A stretch of 64,000 nucleotides of DNA. Origin: Alphaproteobacteria bacterium (lineage in GTDB: Bacteria > Pseudomonadota > Alphaproteobacteria > CACIAM-22H2). The notes beneath the pieces are model-generated. The model was not told the origin of the DNA. It searched no databases and was given only the letters and a program-made list of their open reading frames with translations. The number at the start of each line of letters is the position of its first letter. The stretch's first letter is position 1. Position numbers and translations under genes: made by a program. Where the stretch lies: the NCBI GenBank assembly GCA_016793165.1, contig JAEULA010000093.1:20546-84545 (forward strand), given 5' to 3'. Shown in pieces: positions 17,530-26,587 of this stretch.

Positions 17530-18419
17530 CCGGCACGCCGCGCGACTGGGTGCTGATCGCGGCCGCCGACAGCGGCTACTACACGCTGCTCCTCGACATG
17601 ATCGAGTCCGTGCGCGCGCAGCGCGGGCTCGAGGACGCTCCGATCGCGGTCTTCGACCTCGGCCTCGACACCCTGCAGCGCGCGGCGCTGATGCGCGAGG
17701 GCATTCAACTCCTGGCTCCGCACTGGCATCTCGGGCTCGATGGCCGCGGCCTGCCGACGCATCATCTCGGTCTGCTGGTGCGGCCGTTCCTGCGCGACTA
17801 CCTGCCCGGCTACCGGCGCTACCTGTGGCTCGATGCGGATGCCTGGATCCAGGATGGCGCCGCCATCGAGCGGCTGCTCGCAGGTGCCCGCGCGACCGGC
17901 CTCGCCGTCGTCCACGAGCGCGAGCCGAGCTATCGCTTCCAGGCCTGGCTGCAGGCCTGGACGCTGAAGCACTTCATCCTCGGCTGCGGCGCATGGAGCG
18001 GCATCCGGCTGATGGCGAGACCGCATCTCAACGCCGGAATATTCTGCCTCGAGGCCGATGCGCCGCACTGGGAGAGCTGGCAGGCGCATCTCGCCCGCGC
18101 CGTCTCCCGCACCGGTCGCATCGCGCCCTACGACCAGTTCGCGCTCAACGCCGCGGTCCATGGCGACGGCCTGCCGGCCGCGCTCCTCGACCCGATCGAC
18201 AACTGGATCTGCGATCGCGGGCCGCCGCTGTGGGACGCTGCCGCGCGCCGCTTCTGCCGCCCGCGACCCCCGTTCACCCCGCTGGCGATCCTGCACCTGG
18301 CCGGGCCCGCGAAGACGGCACGCTATGCGCTCGCGACGCGAGAGGGCCGCCGCGTCGAGGCGGCGCTCACCTATCGCTGGGTGCGCACGAATCTCCATCC
18401 GGCCGCCGGCGTCGCGTGA
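17526..18419 (+). CDS. Glycosyltransferase with DxD motif
   Basis: A 297-residue cytosolic transferase. It begins ADSGYYTLLLDMIESVRAQ, a nucleotide-binding start typical of GT-A folds, and has the metal-binding DAD in RRYLWLDADAWIQD near residue 103. APYDQFALNAAV and HLAGPAKT match the C-terminal sugar-binding parts of GT8-like enzymes, so a retaining enzyme is likely but not certain. It overlaps the acyltransferase by 4 nt and precedes the polymerase gene by 4 nt, so all three are one transcript. Confidence 0.78.
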   Translation: MTGTPRDWVLIAAADSGYYTLLLDMIESVRAQRGLEDAPIAVFDLGLDTLQRAALMREGIQLLAPHWHLGLDGRGLPTHHLGLLVRPFLRDYLPGYRRYLWLDADAWIQDGAAIERLLAGARATGLAVVHEREPSYRFQAWLQAWTLKHFILGCGAWSGIRLMARPHLNAGIFCLEADAPHWESWQAHLARAVSRTGRIAPYDQFALNAAVHGDGLPAALLDPIDNWICDRGPPLWDAAARRFCRPRPPFTPLAILHLAGPAKTARYALATREGRRVEAALTYRWVRTNLHPAAGVA

Positions 18420-18423
18420 GCGC

Positions 18424-19674
18424 ATGGCTCGCGCGCTTCCGCACGACGTCCCGCCGGCCGCGGCCGCCGACGCCGGCACCCTGGCGCCGCTGTTGACGGC
18501 GATCGCGCTCGTCGGCTGCCTCGGCCTGCAGCGCCTCGCCGTGCCGATCGGCGAGTTCCGCCTGCCCGTCGCAACGCCGATCCTCGTCGGCGTCGTCGCG
18601 ACCGGCCTCGCGACGGGCGCGATGACGATCGTGCCTCGCCGCCTCGTGTGGCTGATCGGATTCGCGGCCTGGGCGCTGGCCGCGACGGCGATCGCGGGCG
18701 AGCTGATGCGGCGCGCCGGCCTGCGCGCGAGCCTGCCGTCGCTCGGCCACCTCCTCCTGCTCTGCGGCCTCTTCGTCGTGCGGTTCGCGGAGCCGCAGCG
18801 CGCCGCGGCGACGCGATCGACCGTGCAGACCGCCCTGCTGCTCGTCGCCGTCGCCGGCATCGCCCAATTCGCGGCGCAGTTCGCGGGATGGGCCGTGTTC
18901 TCCTTCGACGGGATCCTGCCTCCGGCCCTGTCGATCGAGCCCCTGTACAACGGCGTGATCCCGGTCGGCGGCACGGGCCTGTTCAAGTCGAACGGCTTCT
19001 TCCTGGTCGAGCCCTCGGTGTTCTCGCAGCTCATGGCCATCGCGATCGCCGTCGAGCTTCTCCATGCGCGCAGGCCGGTCCATCTGCTCGCCTTCGCGGC
19101 CGGACTCGTGCTCGCCGTCTCCGGCACGGGGTGGCTCGTGCTCGTCGCCTTCCTTGCCGTCGCGCTGCTGCAGCCGTCGCGGCTGCGCCTGCGCGGGATC
19201 CTTGCGCTCGCGCTCGTCGTCGGCGCGACGGCGGTGCTCGCCTTCGTCCTGCTCGACGAGGTCGGGCTCGCTCTTCTCGCGCGCTGGGACGAGGTCGGCG
19301 AGGAACGCTCGAGCGGCCATCTGCGCTTCGTCGCGCCCTTCCTCGCCCTGGCGCGGATCGCCGAACTCCATCCCGGCTTCCTCGCGACCGGCCTCGGCCC
19401 GGGCGCCGGCGAGGACATCGATCTCGGCTTCGCCTACTCGGTCCACGCGCCCGGCAAGATCCTGATCGAGTTCGGTCTGCCGGGGCTGGTGCTGTGGCTC
19501 GGCCTCGTCCTGTCCAGCTGTCGGCGCCCCGGCGAGGCGGCCCTTCTCGTCCCGGCTCTGACGATGCTGTTCTTCGGCGGCGGCTATCAGCAGTTCGCGC
19601 CGATCATCGGCCTCGTCCTTCTCCTTCTGGCGTGGCCGCCGCGCGACGATCCGGCGGCGCGGGCGCGCGACTGA
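18424..19674 (+). CDS. O-antigen ligase/polymerase-like membrane protein (Wzy candidate)
   Basis: A 416-residue protein with roughly eleven membrane segments. Wzy/WaaL-type features are a large loop around FKSNGFFLVEPSVFSQLMAI, the motif SGTGWLVLV, and a C-terminal GxGPGAGEDID..FAYSVHAPGKILIEFG loop. In the family this polymerises repeat units on undecaprenyl diphosphate in the periplasm. Because the island has a flippase, autokinase and exporter but no other polymerase, this is the best Wzy candidate. Its 3' end overlaps the convergent pyruvyltransferase gene by 71 nt. Confidence 0.82.
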   Translation: MARALPHDVPPAAAADAGTLAPLLTAIALVGCLGLQRLAVPIGEFRLPVATPILVGVVATGLATGAMTIVPRRLVWLIGFAAWALAATAIAGELMRRAGLRASLPSLGHLLLLCGLFVVRFAEPQRAAATRSTVQTALLLVAVAGIAQFAAQFAGWAVFSFDGILPPALSIEPLYNGVIPVGGTGLFKSNGFFLVEPSVFSQLMAIAIAVELLHARRPVHLLAFAAGLVLAVSGTGWLVLVAFLAVALLQPSRLRLRGILALALVVGATAVLAFVLLDEVGLALLARWDEVGEERSSGHLRFVAPFLALARIAELHPGFLATGLGPGAGEDIDLGFAYSVHAPGKILIEFGLPGLVLWLGLVLSSCRRPGEAALLVPALTMLFFGGGYQQFAPIIGLVLLLLAWPPRDDPAARARD

Positions 19675-20587
19675 CGTTCCCGTTCGCCGCGAGCCAGGTC
19701 GCGATGTAGCGCCCGAGCTTTCCGTAGCTGTTGTCGTGGACCTCGACCCGCCGGTCCAGCAGCAGCGCCAGCAGCATCACGTGGAGCCGGTCGGTCGAGA
19801 CCACGGCATGGGGCCGCAGCATCGCCACGCCGCGCGCGACGAGATGATCGCGCAGACGGCGCCACGGTCCGGCGACGGGCAGCACGTTGCCCAGCCGCCC
19901 GTCGAGCACGTGGAGCTTGCGCGCGGCCCGGAAGAGCAGCCGGTCGAGGCGGTCCCAGGCATCCGGCCAATCGCGCGACTCGGGCGCCGGCGGCGCGTCG
20001 AGCGGCCGCTCGACGTCGCGACGGCGCATGGTCAACGTCCCGCCGGGATCCGCCGGCATCGGCATCCACGCACCCCACAGCGCGTGCGCCATGTCCGGCA
20101 GCAGCATCGCGTTCGCCACGCCCGCCGCGCGCAGCAGCTTCCACGAGTCCTCGTCGCGCGCGCATACCGTCAAGTGCCGATGCGAGCGCACGAGCTGCAT
20201 CGCCGCGCGGCATGCCGAGTCCGATCCGAAATGGATCGTCTGCGGCAGGCTGACGATGCGGTGATCGGGATAGCGTGCGATCACGCCCTCGCGCAGCGCC
20301 TGGTGATCCGGCCAGAGGTCGCCGAAATTCCCGCCGCCCTGGATCAGGATGACCGCCCGGGGCGGGATCGCGGTGCGCCGCGGGTCGAAGTTGAAGCCGC
20401 TGTAGCTCGCGACCAGCCGATGCCCGCGCGTCGCCAGATGGCGCTCGGTGCCGACATGGATCAGGAAGTCGCCGATGTTCTCGGCGACCGGATAGTCGAG
20501 CAGCACGGTGTCGGCGCGCGTGCCGAGCGCCGCATCGAGGGCGTCCAGGTGCAGCGCGAGGCCGTGCATCACGGCACCGTTTTCCAT
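19604..20587 (-). CDS. Polysaccharide pyruvyl transferase
   Basis: A 327-residue PF04230-type enzyme. Conserved parts are NIGDFLIHVGTERHL near residue 37, ILIQGGGNFGDLW near 80, IVSLPQTIHFGS near 110 and the C-terminal STDRLHVMLLALLLDRRVEVHDNSYGKL. Relatives such as ExoV add a ketal-linked pyruvate from PEP to a sugar of the repeat unit, making the polymer acidic. It is the last gene of the minus-strand unit GT2-GH16-pyruvyltransferase, 6 nt after the GH16 gene. Confidence 0.92.
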   Translation of the reverse strand: MENGAVMHGLALHLDALDAALGTRADTVLLDYPVAENIGDFLIHVGTERHLATRGHRLVASYSGFNFDPRRTAIPPRAVILIQGGGNFGDLWPDHQALREGVIARYPDHRIVSLPQTIHFGSDSACRAAMQLVRSHRHLTVCARDEDSWKLLRAAGVANAMLLPDMAHALWGAWMPMPADPGGTLTMRRRDVERPLDAPPAPESRDWPDAWDRLDRLLFRAARKLHVLDGRLGNVLPVAGPWRRLRDHLVARGVAMLRPHAVVSTDRLHVMLLALLLDRRVEVHDNSYGKLGRYIATWLAANGNVSRAPAPPDRRAAATPEGEGRGR

Positions 20588-20593
20588 CGCGGC

Positions 20594-22588
20594 TCAGCTC
20601 CGGGCGCTGTGCTGGAATGCGCGGATGTAGTCGATCTCGAAGCGGCCGGGCAGCGGCGTCGTCTCGTCGGGATCGGGTATCCAGCGCGGGTCGCGGCTGC
20701 CCAGCGCGAGATTGGCGAGCAGGTACATCGGCTCGTCGATGAAGTTCGGCTGGCTGAAGCTGGGACGCCCGTCGATCGAGAACCGGATCTCGCGCTCGCT
20801 CCATTCGACCGCATAGACGTGGAAGCCGTCGGCGAGGTCGACGGTGCCGTCGATCCAGACGGCGGGATGCGTCTTGTCGCCGACGCATCCCTGGTGGACG
20901 CTGAACCGGCGCTCGCCCGAGGCCTCGAGCACGTCGATCTCCGGCGGCCACGCGGCGCGCTTGGGCAGCAGCCAGAAGGCCGGCCAGAACCCCTTGCCCA
21001 GGGGCACGCGGCAGCGGATCTCGAAATAGCCGTAGCGCTGCCAGAAGGTCAGCTCCGACGTGATGCAGCCCGAGGTGTAGCGCCGGCCCAGGATGTGCGG
21101 CTGCACGCGCATGGGATCGGCGCGCGCCGCGGTGATCGCGAGCGCGCCGTCGCGGATCGCGAAGGGCTGCACGCCGAGCGGCGAGGCCGCCTTGCCGCGG
21201 AACAGCGGGTCGACATAGATCTGCTTTTCCTCGTTGATGACCTGGAACCGGTCGTGCCGATAGCGGCTGCGCCACGCCGGCGCACGCCCCGTCGCGACGG
21301 CGTTCTCGTTGATCCGCGCGACGTCCTCGTCGTCGAACTCGTCGGCGAAGGTCGGGCGATAGAGGCGCGGCAGGTAGTCCGGCGCCGCCACGCGGTCCGG
21401 CGCCGGCACGAGGCGATGCGCCACGACCCGCAGGAGATGGCGATGCGTCGCTTGCGACCCGTCCTGACGCGCCAGCAGCCGCGCCGTCGCCGACAGCTCC
21501 AGTCGCCCGGGATCGCCGACTCGCGCCGCCCGCGTCCGCATCGTGCCGTCGTCGCGGCCGCTCGACACCGACAGGCCGCGCGGCGACCACGCGACGGTGA
21601 AGACGGCATCGGCGGCGGAATCGGCGGCGCCGGTCGCGGAGAGCCGCCCCGCCTGCGCCTGCACATGGCCGCTCAGCGTCAGGCCGAGGCTCAGGTCGCC
21701 GGCGTCGAGGAGCATGCCGCCGCGCTGCGCGCCGCGCGGCACGTGCAGCGTCACCGCGCCCTGCGCGCCCGCGAGGCCGCGCAGGTCGACGGTCACGACA
21801 TCCGCCGCGCGCGTTGCCGGGGTGCCGCGGCAGCGGACGAGCGAGCTCGCCGCGGTGCCGAGCTCGTACTGCGCGCCCCAGGCGAGCACCTCGCGCACGC
21901 CTTCGCGCGACGGGCCGCGGAGGAACGCGGCATTGAAGACCTTCGCGCCGGGATCGAACGGGTACCAGGGAAACGTCGTCGACAGGCGCACCCAGCGCGC
22001 ATCGAGCTCGACGCTCGCGATCTGCTGGCGATAGGTCGCGTAGTCGAAGATCGCGACCGACCACGGCCCGGCCGCCGTCGCGCCGTCGAGCGCGCGCAGG
22101 TGGATCGACCCGGTCGCCAGGACCTCGCCGCGCGGCAGCTCCAGCCATTGCAGGACGCCCTGATCGACCCTGGTCAGCGGGCCGATGCGAAGCCGATGCA
22201 CGCCGCGCCCGCCATCGGGCGCGACGATGCCCGGCTCCGGCACCACGCCGGCGCTCCCCGCGGTCTTCCAGCGCGTGAAGTCGGAATCCCAGCGCAGCCG
22301 GTTCGTCGCCTCGCCCTCGATCAGCAGGCCGAGGGGCCGAGCGTCGGCGGGATCGGTCTCGAAGCGCGGGACGTCCGGCGCCACCTCGGTCGCGACGCCG
22401 TCCGCGCCCGTGCGGGCGGCGGCCGTGGCGCGTCGGAACCGCACGCCGTCCGGCAACGCGCGGGCGAAGTCGAGATCGAGGACCGGCCCCGCCGCGAACG
22501 CGGCCCGCATGAAGCCGGGCAGCGTCGCGCCGCCGGCCGCACCGGCCGTCGCGCCCACCCCCGCCGCGAGAAGCCGCCGGCGCCTCAC
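20594..22588 (-). CDS. Secreted GH16 endo-glucanase with N-terminal binding module
   Basis: The start is the GTG at 22588, which overlaps the glycosyltransferase stop (GTGA); product 664 residues. The N-terminus RRRRLLAAG with an Ala-rich stretch is a probable Tat signal. Residues about 35-400 form one or two beta-sandwich modules. These begin with a pattern known from phage tail and secreted carbohydrate-binding proteins (GLLIEGEATNRL near 90). Residues about 410-664 are GH16, with the catalytic motif EIDVLE at 550-555 giving Glu550 and Glu555. Like ExoK/ExsH, it probably trims the exported polymer. Confidence 0.9.
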   Translation of the reverse strand: MRRRRLLAAGVGATAGAAGGATLPGFMRAAFAAGPVLDLDFARALPDGVRFRRATAAARTGADGVATEVAPDVPRFETDPADARPLGLLIEGEATNRLRWDSDFTRWKTAGSAGVVPEPGIVAPDGGRGVHRLRIGPLTRVDQGVLQWLELPRGEVLATGSIHLRALDGATAAGPWSVAIFDYATYRQQIASVELDARWVRLSTTFPWYPFDPGAKVFNAAFLRGPSREGVREVLAWGAQYELGTAASSLVRCRGTPATRAADVVTVDLRGLAGAQGAVTLHVPRGAQRGGMLLDAGDLSLGLTLSGHVQAQAGRLSATGAADSAADAVFTVAWSPRGLSVSSGRDDGTMRTRAARVGDPGRLELSATARLLARQDGSQATHRHLLRVVAHRLVPAPDRVAAPDYLPRLYRPTFADEFDDEDVARINENAVATGRAPAWRSRYRHDRFQVINEEKQIYVDPLFRGKAASPLGVQPFAIRDGALAITAARADPMRVQPHILGRRYTSGCITSELTFWQRYGYFEIRCRVPLGKGFWPAFWLLPKRAAWPPEIDVLEASGERRFSVHQGCVGDKTHPAVWIDGTVDLADGFHVYAVEWSEREIRFSIDGRPSFSQPNFIDEPMYLLANLALGSRDPRWIPDPDETTPLPGRFEIDYIRAFQHSARS

Positions 22589-23541
22589 ATCAACCGGCCC
22601 TGGCGCAGGACGCGCTTGAAGGCGCGCACGGGGCGCAGGCACGCCGCACCGGCGAGGCAGGCATAGGCGGACACGGTGCGGCCGTCGATCAACAGCGAGG
22701 TCGAGCGCCGATGCAGGCGCTCGGCCGCGAAGTCGGTGCGGATCTCGAGCCGCGCGCGCAGCGGCAGCTCGCGCAGCAGCTGCAGGAAGCGATCGTAGTC
22801 GATCTCCTCGACGCCGAAGCGCCGCCGGAAGAAGTTCTCGTGGATGAACTCGACCTTGTGGAAGGCGTCGAACAGCCGGGTCGCGCTGATCTGCCCGGAG
22901 TGGACGCGGTAGCGCGTCAGGCACTCGGGCTGCACGATCATGGGATGGCCGGCTTCGTAGAGCCGCAGGAACAGGTCGACGTCCTCGGCCGGCTCCAGCT
23001 CGCGACGGTAGCCGCCGACGGCCATCACGGGATCGCGTCGATAGATCACCGTCGGATGCGTGTAGCGCAGGCGGCCGCCGCGCGCGAGGAAGGGCTCGAT
23101 CTCCGCCACGCCGCCCGGCAGCGGCGCCACGCGCTGGCGGATCCGGCCGGCCGCGTCGATCACCGCGAAGTTCGACGCGGCGCCGCCGAGCTCCGGCCGG
23201 GCGGCGAGAAAGTGAACCTGCCGCGCCAGCCGCGCGGGTTCCATGACGTCGTCGGCGTCCAGCCGAGCCACCAGCGGCGCGCGCGCGACCTCGAGGCCGC
23301 GATTGAGCGTCTCGCCGATCCCGGAATTCGCCTTGCGCAGATAGCGCACGCGTCCGTCGCGTGCCGCGTAGCCCTGCGCGATCGCCGCCGTGCCGTCGAG
23401 CGACCCGTCGTCGACGACGACAAGCTCGAAGTCGTCGAAGCTCTGCGCCAGCACGCTGTCGATCGCTTCGCGCAGGAAGCGCTCGCCGTTGAAGACGGGC
23501 ATCAGCACGGAGACGGCAGGCACGGGCGGGGTCGGGGTCAT
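22585..23541 (-). CDS. Family 2 glycosyltransferase
   Basis: A 318-residue GT-A enzyme. The N-terminal VSVLMPVFNGERFLREAIDSVLAQSF and VVDDGSLDGT bind the sugar nucleotide, and LVARLDADDVM near residue 90 carries the metal-binding DxD. A YTHPTVIYRR segment near 160 matches the acceptor region of GT2 enzymes that extend lipid-linked repeat units. No membrane domain. It heads the minus-strand unit with GH16 and pyruvyltransferase and diverges from the flippase gene. Confidence 0.92.
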   Translation of the reverse strand: MTPTPPVPAVSVLMPVFNGERFLREAIDSVLAQSFDDFELVVVDDGSLDGTAAIAQGYAARDGRVRYLRKANSGIGETLNRGLEVARAPLVARLDADDVMEPARLARQVHFLAARPELGGAASNFAVIDAAGRIRQRVAPLPGGVAEIEPFLARGGRLRYTHPTVIYRRDPVMAVGGYRRELEPAEDVDLFLRLYEAGHPMIVQPECLTRYRVHSGQISATRLFDAFHKVEFIHENFFRRRFGVEEIDYDRFLQLLRELPLRARLEIRTDFAAERLHRRSTSLLIDGRTVSAYACLAGAACLRPVRAFKRVLRQGRLM

Positions 23542-23696
23542 GCGCGCATCGTGTCGGTCGCGACGTGACCGGAGTGTGAAATCGCCGAGAGGTCACCACT
23601 GGCGCCGCGGCGCGCGGGGCATATCGCGACATGGGATCGCGCCGGGATCGACTCGAACCGGGAGCCGTCGCAGGCGCGAGCGGCGAGGAGATCGTC

Positions 23697-25112
23697 GTGC
23701 GGCCGCGCTGGCTGGCCTGGTCGGCGCTCGACAGTCTCGGCAGCACGCTGCTCGCGATGGCCGTGACGATCGCGATCGCGCGCGAGCTCGGGGCGATGGA
23801 GTTCGGCCGCTACGCGATGGCGCTGGGTCTCGTGCAGCTCGCGGGCGTGCTTCCCGAGGCGCTGCTGCACGACGCCGTCGTCCAACGCGAGCGGCTCGCG
23901 CCCCTCCATGTCGATACCGCGCTGTGGACCGTCACGGGGCTCGGCGTCGTCGCCGCCGCGCTCCTGATCGCCGGCGCCAGCCCCCTGGCTGCGATGGTCG
24001 GGGACGCGACGCTGGCGCCGATGATCGCCGCGCTGGCGCTCGCCCTGCCGGTGACCGCGGCGAGCGCGATCGCCCAGGCGGTGCTGCGGCGCGCGTTGAT
24101 GTTCGACCGGATCGCGACCAGCTCCCTGATCGGCCGCGTCTCCGGCGCGCTGATCGGCCTCGCCGTGCTCGGCATCACCGCCTCGCCGGCCGCGCTCGTC
24201 TGCCAGCAGCTCGGCGCGGCTGCGGTCACGTGCGTTTTGTTGCTGTTCGCCGCACCGCGCTTCCGCCTGCGCGCGAGCCTCGCCGCGCTGCGCGAGCTGC
24301 TGCCGTTCGGCATTCAGACCATGCTCGGCAGCGCGCTGTGGATGACCACGACACGGCTGTTCACGGTCCAGCTCGGCCTCGCGCTCGGGCCCGTCGCGCT
24401 CGGCCTTTTCAACCTCGCGCTCCGCTTCGTCGACATGCTGCGCGACGCGCTGTTCGGCGCCGCCAGCCGGATCGCGCTGCCCGTGCTCGCCCGCGAGCAG
24501 GGCAATCGTGGCGCGTTCATCGCCCTCTACGCGCGCTACACCGAACTGGGGAGCCTCGCGCTGCTGCCCGTGTTCGGCGGGCTGTGCATGACCGCCGATG
24601 CGTTGGTCGGCCTGCTGTTCGGCGACGCCTGGCGGCCGGCCGTGCCGGTCATCCAGCTCCTCAGCCTGGGCGTCATGGTCAGCCTGACGCGGCTCTTCGC
24701 CGCCACCGCGATCAGCGCCTGGGGCCGGCCCGCGGTGAACCTCGCCGCCGTCGCCGCGAGCTTCGTCACGATGAACGGCGGCATGTGGCTGTTCGCCGAC
24801 GCCGGCCTCGTGGCGGCCGCGCTGTGCTGGATCTCGCGCTATGTCGTCACGCTCGCCTGCACCGTCGTGGCGCTGCATCGCATGCTCGACCTGCGCTGGG
24901 CCGACCAGCTGCGCCTCGCGGTCGGCCCGCTCGTCGCGACGCTGACGATGATGGGCGGCGTGCTCGGATTCGACCTGCTGGCCCGCCCGGACCTCGGTCC
25001 GCTGCAGCGTCTCGTCACCATGATCGTGGTCGGCGTCGTGGTGTACATCGCCGCGATCGGGCTCGTCGCGCGCGCGACGCTGCGCAAGCTGCTCGAACGT
25101 CGCCGATCCTGA
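23697..25112 (+). CDS. Polysaccharide flippase (Wzx-like, MOP superfamily)
   Basis: I chose the GTG at 23697 because GAGGAG lies 6 nt upstream and the protein then begins directly at the first membrane segment (MRPRWLAWSALDSLGSTL); the frame is open from an ATG at 23631 with no ribosome site. The 471-residue product has about 12-14 membrane segments, with ARELGAMEFGRYAMALGLVQ resembling the start of PST-type exporters. It would flip undecaprenyl-linked repeat units to the periplasm. The methyltransferase gene follows after 24 nt. Confidence 0.88.
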   Translation: MRPRWLAWSALDSLGSTLLAMAVTIAIARELGAMEFGRYAMALGLVQLAGVLPEALLHDAVVQRERLAPLHVDTALWTVTGLGVVAAALLIAGASPLAAMVGDATLAPMIAALALALPVTAASAIAQAVLRRALMFDRIATSSLIGRVSGALIGLAVLGITASPAALVCQQLGAAAVTCVLLLFAAPRFRLRASLAALRELLPFGIQTMLGSALWMTTTRLFTVQLGLALGPVALGLFNLALRFVDMLRDALFGAASRIALPVLAREQGNRGAFIALYARYTELGSLALLPVFGGLCMTADALVGLLFGDAWRPAVPVIQLLSLGVMVSLTRLFAATAISAWGRPAVNLAAVAASFVTMNGGMWLFADAGLVAAALCWISRYVVTLACTVVALHRMLDLRWADQLRLAVGPLVATLTMMGGVLGFDLLARPDLGPLQRLVTMIVVGVVVYIAAIGLVARATLRKLLERRRS

Positions 25113-25136
25113 CGCCGAATCGAAGGAGGACCCAGG

Positions 25137-25856
25137 ATGCTCGCGCTCACCCGCCGGATCGGCCGGCGCCTCGTCGCGGAGTACGACACGCTTCGCCTCG
25201 GCGCCGTCGCGCGCCAGGTGCGTCGCGAGAGCCTGACCTATCTGGCACCGGCGAAGCTCCGCTCGATCGAGGCGACCCTCGACTCGATCCGCGCGCGCGC
25301 CGTGCCCGGCGACTTCCTCGAGTTCGGCGTCGCGCTCGGCGGCTCCGCCATCGTCATCGCCCGCCGCCTCGACGGCGCGCGCCGCTTCATCGGCTTCGAC
25401 CGCTTCGCCCGCATCCCGCCGCCAGGGCCGCGCGACCCGGTGGAGGCGCATCGCCGCTACGCCGAGATCGCGAGCGGACGCTCCCGCGGGCTCGGCGGTC
25501 GGACCTACTACGGCTATCTCGACGATCTCCAGGCGCGCGTGGTCGCGACCTTCGCGCGGCACGGCCTCGAGGTCGACGGCGACCGGATCCGCCTCGTGGC
25601 CGGACTGTTCGAGGAGACGCTGCCGTCGGCGCTCGGCCGGCCGGTCGCCTTCGCACATGTCGACTGCGACTGGTACGACCCGGTGCGCACCTGCCTCGAG
25701 GCGCTGGCGCCGGTGCTGTCGCCCGGCGGCGCCGTGGTTCTCGACGACTACAACGACTACGCAGGCTGTCGCGCCGCCACGCACGACGTGCTCGACCGCC
25801 ACGACGAACTCGCGCTGGTCGCGCGCACGCCGCACGCGATCGTCGTGCGCCGCTGA
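25137..25856 (+). CDS. TylF/MycF-like SAM-dependent O-methyltransferase
   Basis: A 239-residue methyltransferase with AAGGAGGA 7 nt before the ATG. The SAM pocket is PGDFLEFGVALGGSAIVIARRL (about residues 58-80). The metal and substrate region is AHVDCDWYDPVRTCLEALAPVLSPGGAVVLDDY (about 175-207), where the Asp residues match the Mg-binding sites of TylF/MycF sugar O-methyltransferases. In this island a methylated sugar of the repeat unit is the likely product. It ends 20 nt before the convergent sugar transferase gene. Confidence 0.82.
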   Translation: MLALTRRIGRRLVAEYDTLRLGAVARQVRRESLTYLAPAKLRSIEATLDSIRARAVPGDFLEFGVALGGSAIVIARRLDGARRFIGFDRFARIPPPGPRDPVEAHRRYAEIASGRSRGLGGRTYYGYLDDLQARVVATFARHGLEVDGDRIRLVAGLFEETLPSALGRPVAFAHVDCDWYDPVRTCLEALAPVLSPGGAVVLDDYNDYAGCRAATHDVLDRHDELALVARTPHAIVVRR

Positions 25857-25876
25857 GCGCCGTGCCTGCGCCATCC

Positions 25877-26587
25877 TCAATACGCGCCGGCGCGCCGCAG
25901 CACCGCGCCGGGTGTGCGCGCCAGGATCGCCAGGTCCAGCCACAAGGACCGCCGCTCGGCGTAGCGGCGATCGAGCTGCACGCGGTCCTGATAGGAGACG
26001 TCGTTGCGTCCGCTCACCTGCCAGAGCCCCGTGAGGCCCGGCGTACAGCGCAGATAGGCAGCCGCGTGATCGCCGTAGCGCGACAGCTCGGCGCCGACGA
26101 TCGGGCGAGGGCCGACGAGGCTCATCTCGCCGCGAAGCACGTTGTAGAGCTGCGGGAGCTCGTCGAGGCTCGTGGCGCGCAGCCAGCGCCCAAGCGCGGT
26201 GACCCTCGGATCGTCGCGAAGCTTGAAGTCGCGCGCCCACTCGGCGCGCGCCGCTTCGTCGCGCGCCAGCAGCTCCGCGAGGCGGCGGTCCGCGTCCGGG
26301 ACCATGGTGCGGAACTTCCAGCAGCGGAAGCCGCGGCCGCCGCGGCCGATGCGCGGATGCCCGTAGAAGAGCGGCCCGCCTTCGCGCCAGAGGGCGACGA
26401 CGATCGCGACTCCAAGCGGCGCGATGGCGACAAGGATCAGCAGCGCTGCGATCACGTCGAGTACACGCTTGACGGGAATTTCCCGATGCCCTTCCGCCAG
26501 CCGACGGACGTCGAAGTTCCTGGCGCGACGGCGACCGAGGCGGCGGGGAGCGACGAGCGTCGCGATGGCGACATCGGCGTGGGACAT
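25877..26587 (-). CDS. Undecaprenyl-phosphate sugar phosphotransferase (priming enzyme)
   Basis: From the ATG at 26587 (GGAGGG upstream) the product is 236 residues; an open frame continues to 26779 without signals. It is a short bacterial sugar transferase with one N-terminal membrane hairpin (about 40-65) and the catalytic core WKFRTM, TSLDELPQLYNVLRGEMSLVGPRP and PGLTGLWQVSGR. It lacks the extra N-terminal membrane domain of WbaP. It should load the first sugar-1-phosphate (glucose or galactose) on undecaprenyl phosphate and start repeat-unit synthesis. Confidence 0.94.
   Translation of the reverse strand: MSHADVAIATLVAPRRLGRRRARNFDVRRLAEGHREIPVKRVLDVIAALLILVAIAPLGVAIVVALWREGGPLFYGHPRIGRGGRGFRCWKFRTMVPDADRRLAELLARDEAARAEWARDFKLRDDPRVTALGRWLRATSLDELPQLYNVLRGEMSLVGPRPIVGAELSRYGDHAAAYLRCTPGLTGLWQVSGRNDVSYQDRVQLDRRYAERRSLWLDLAILARTPGAVLRRAGAY

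Noticed and set aside
20594..22588. Prophage remnant suggested by the phage-tail-like module
   Set aside because: No other phage gene is present, and the module is in frame with a GH16 domain and export signal inside an exopolysaccharide operon.
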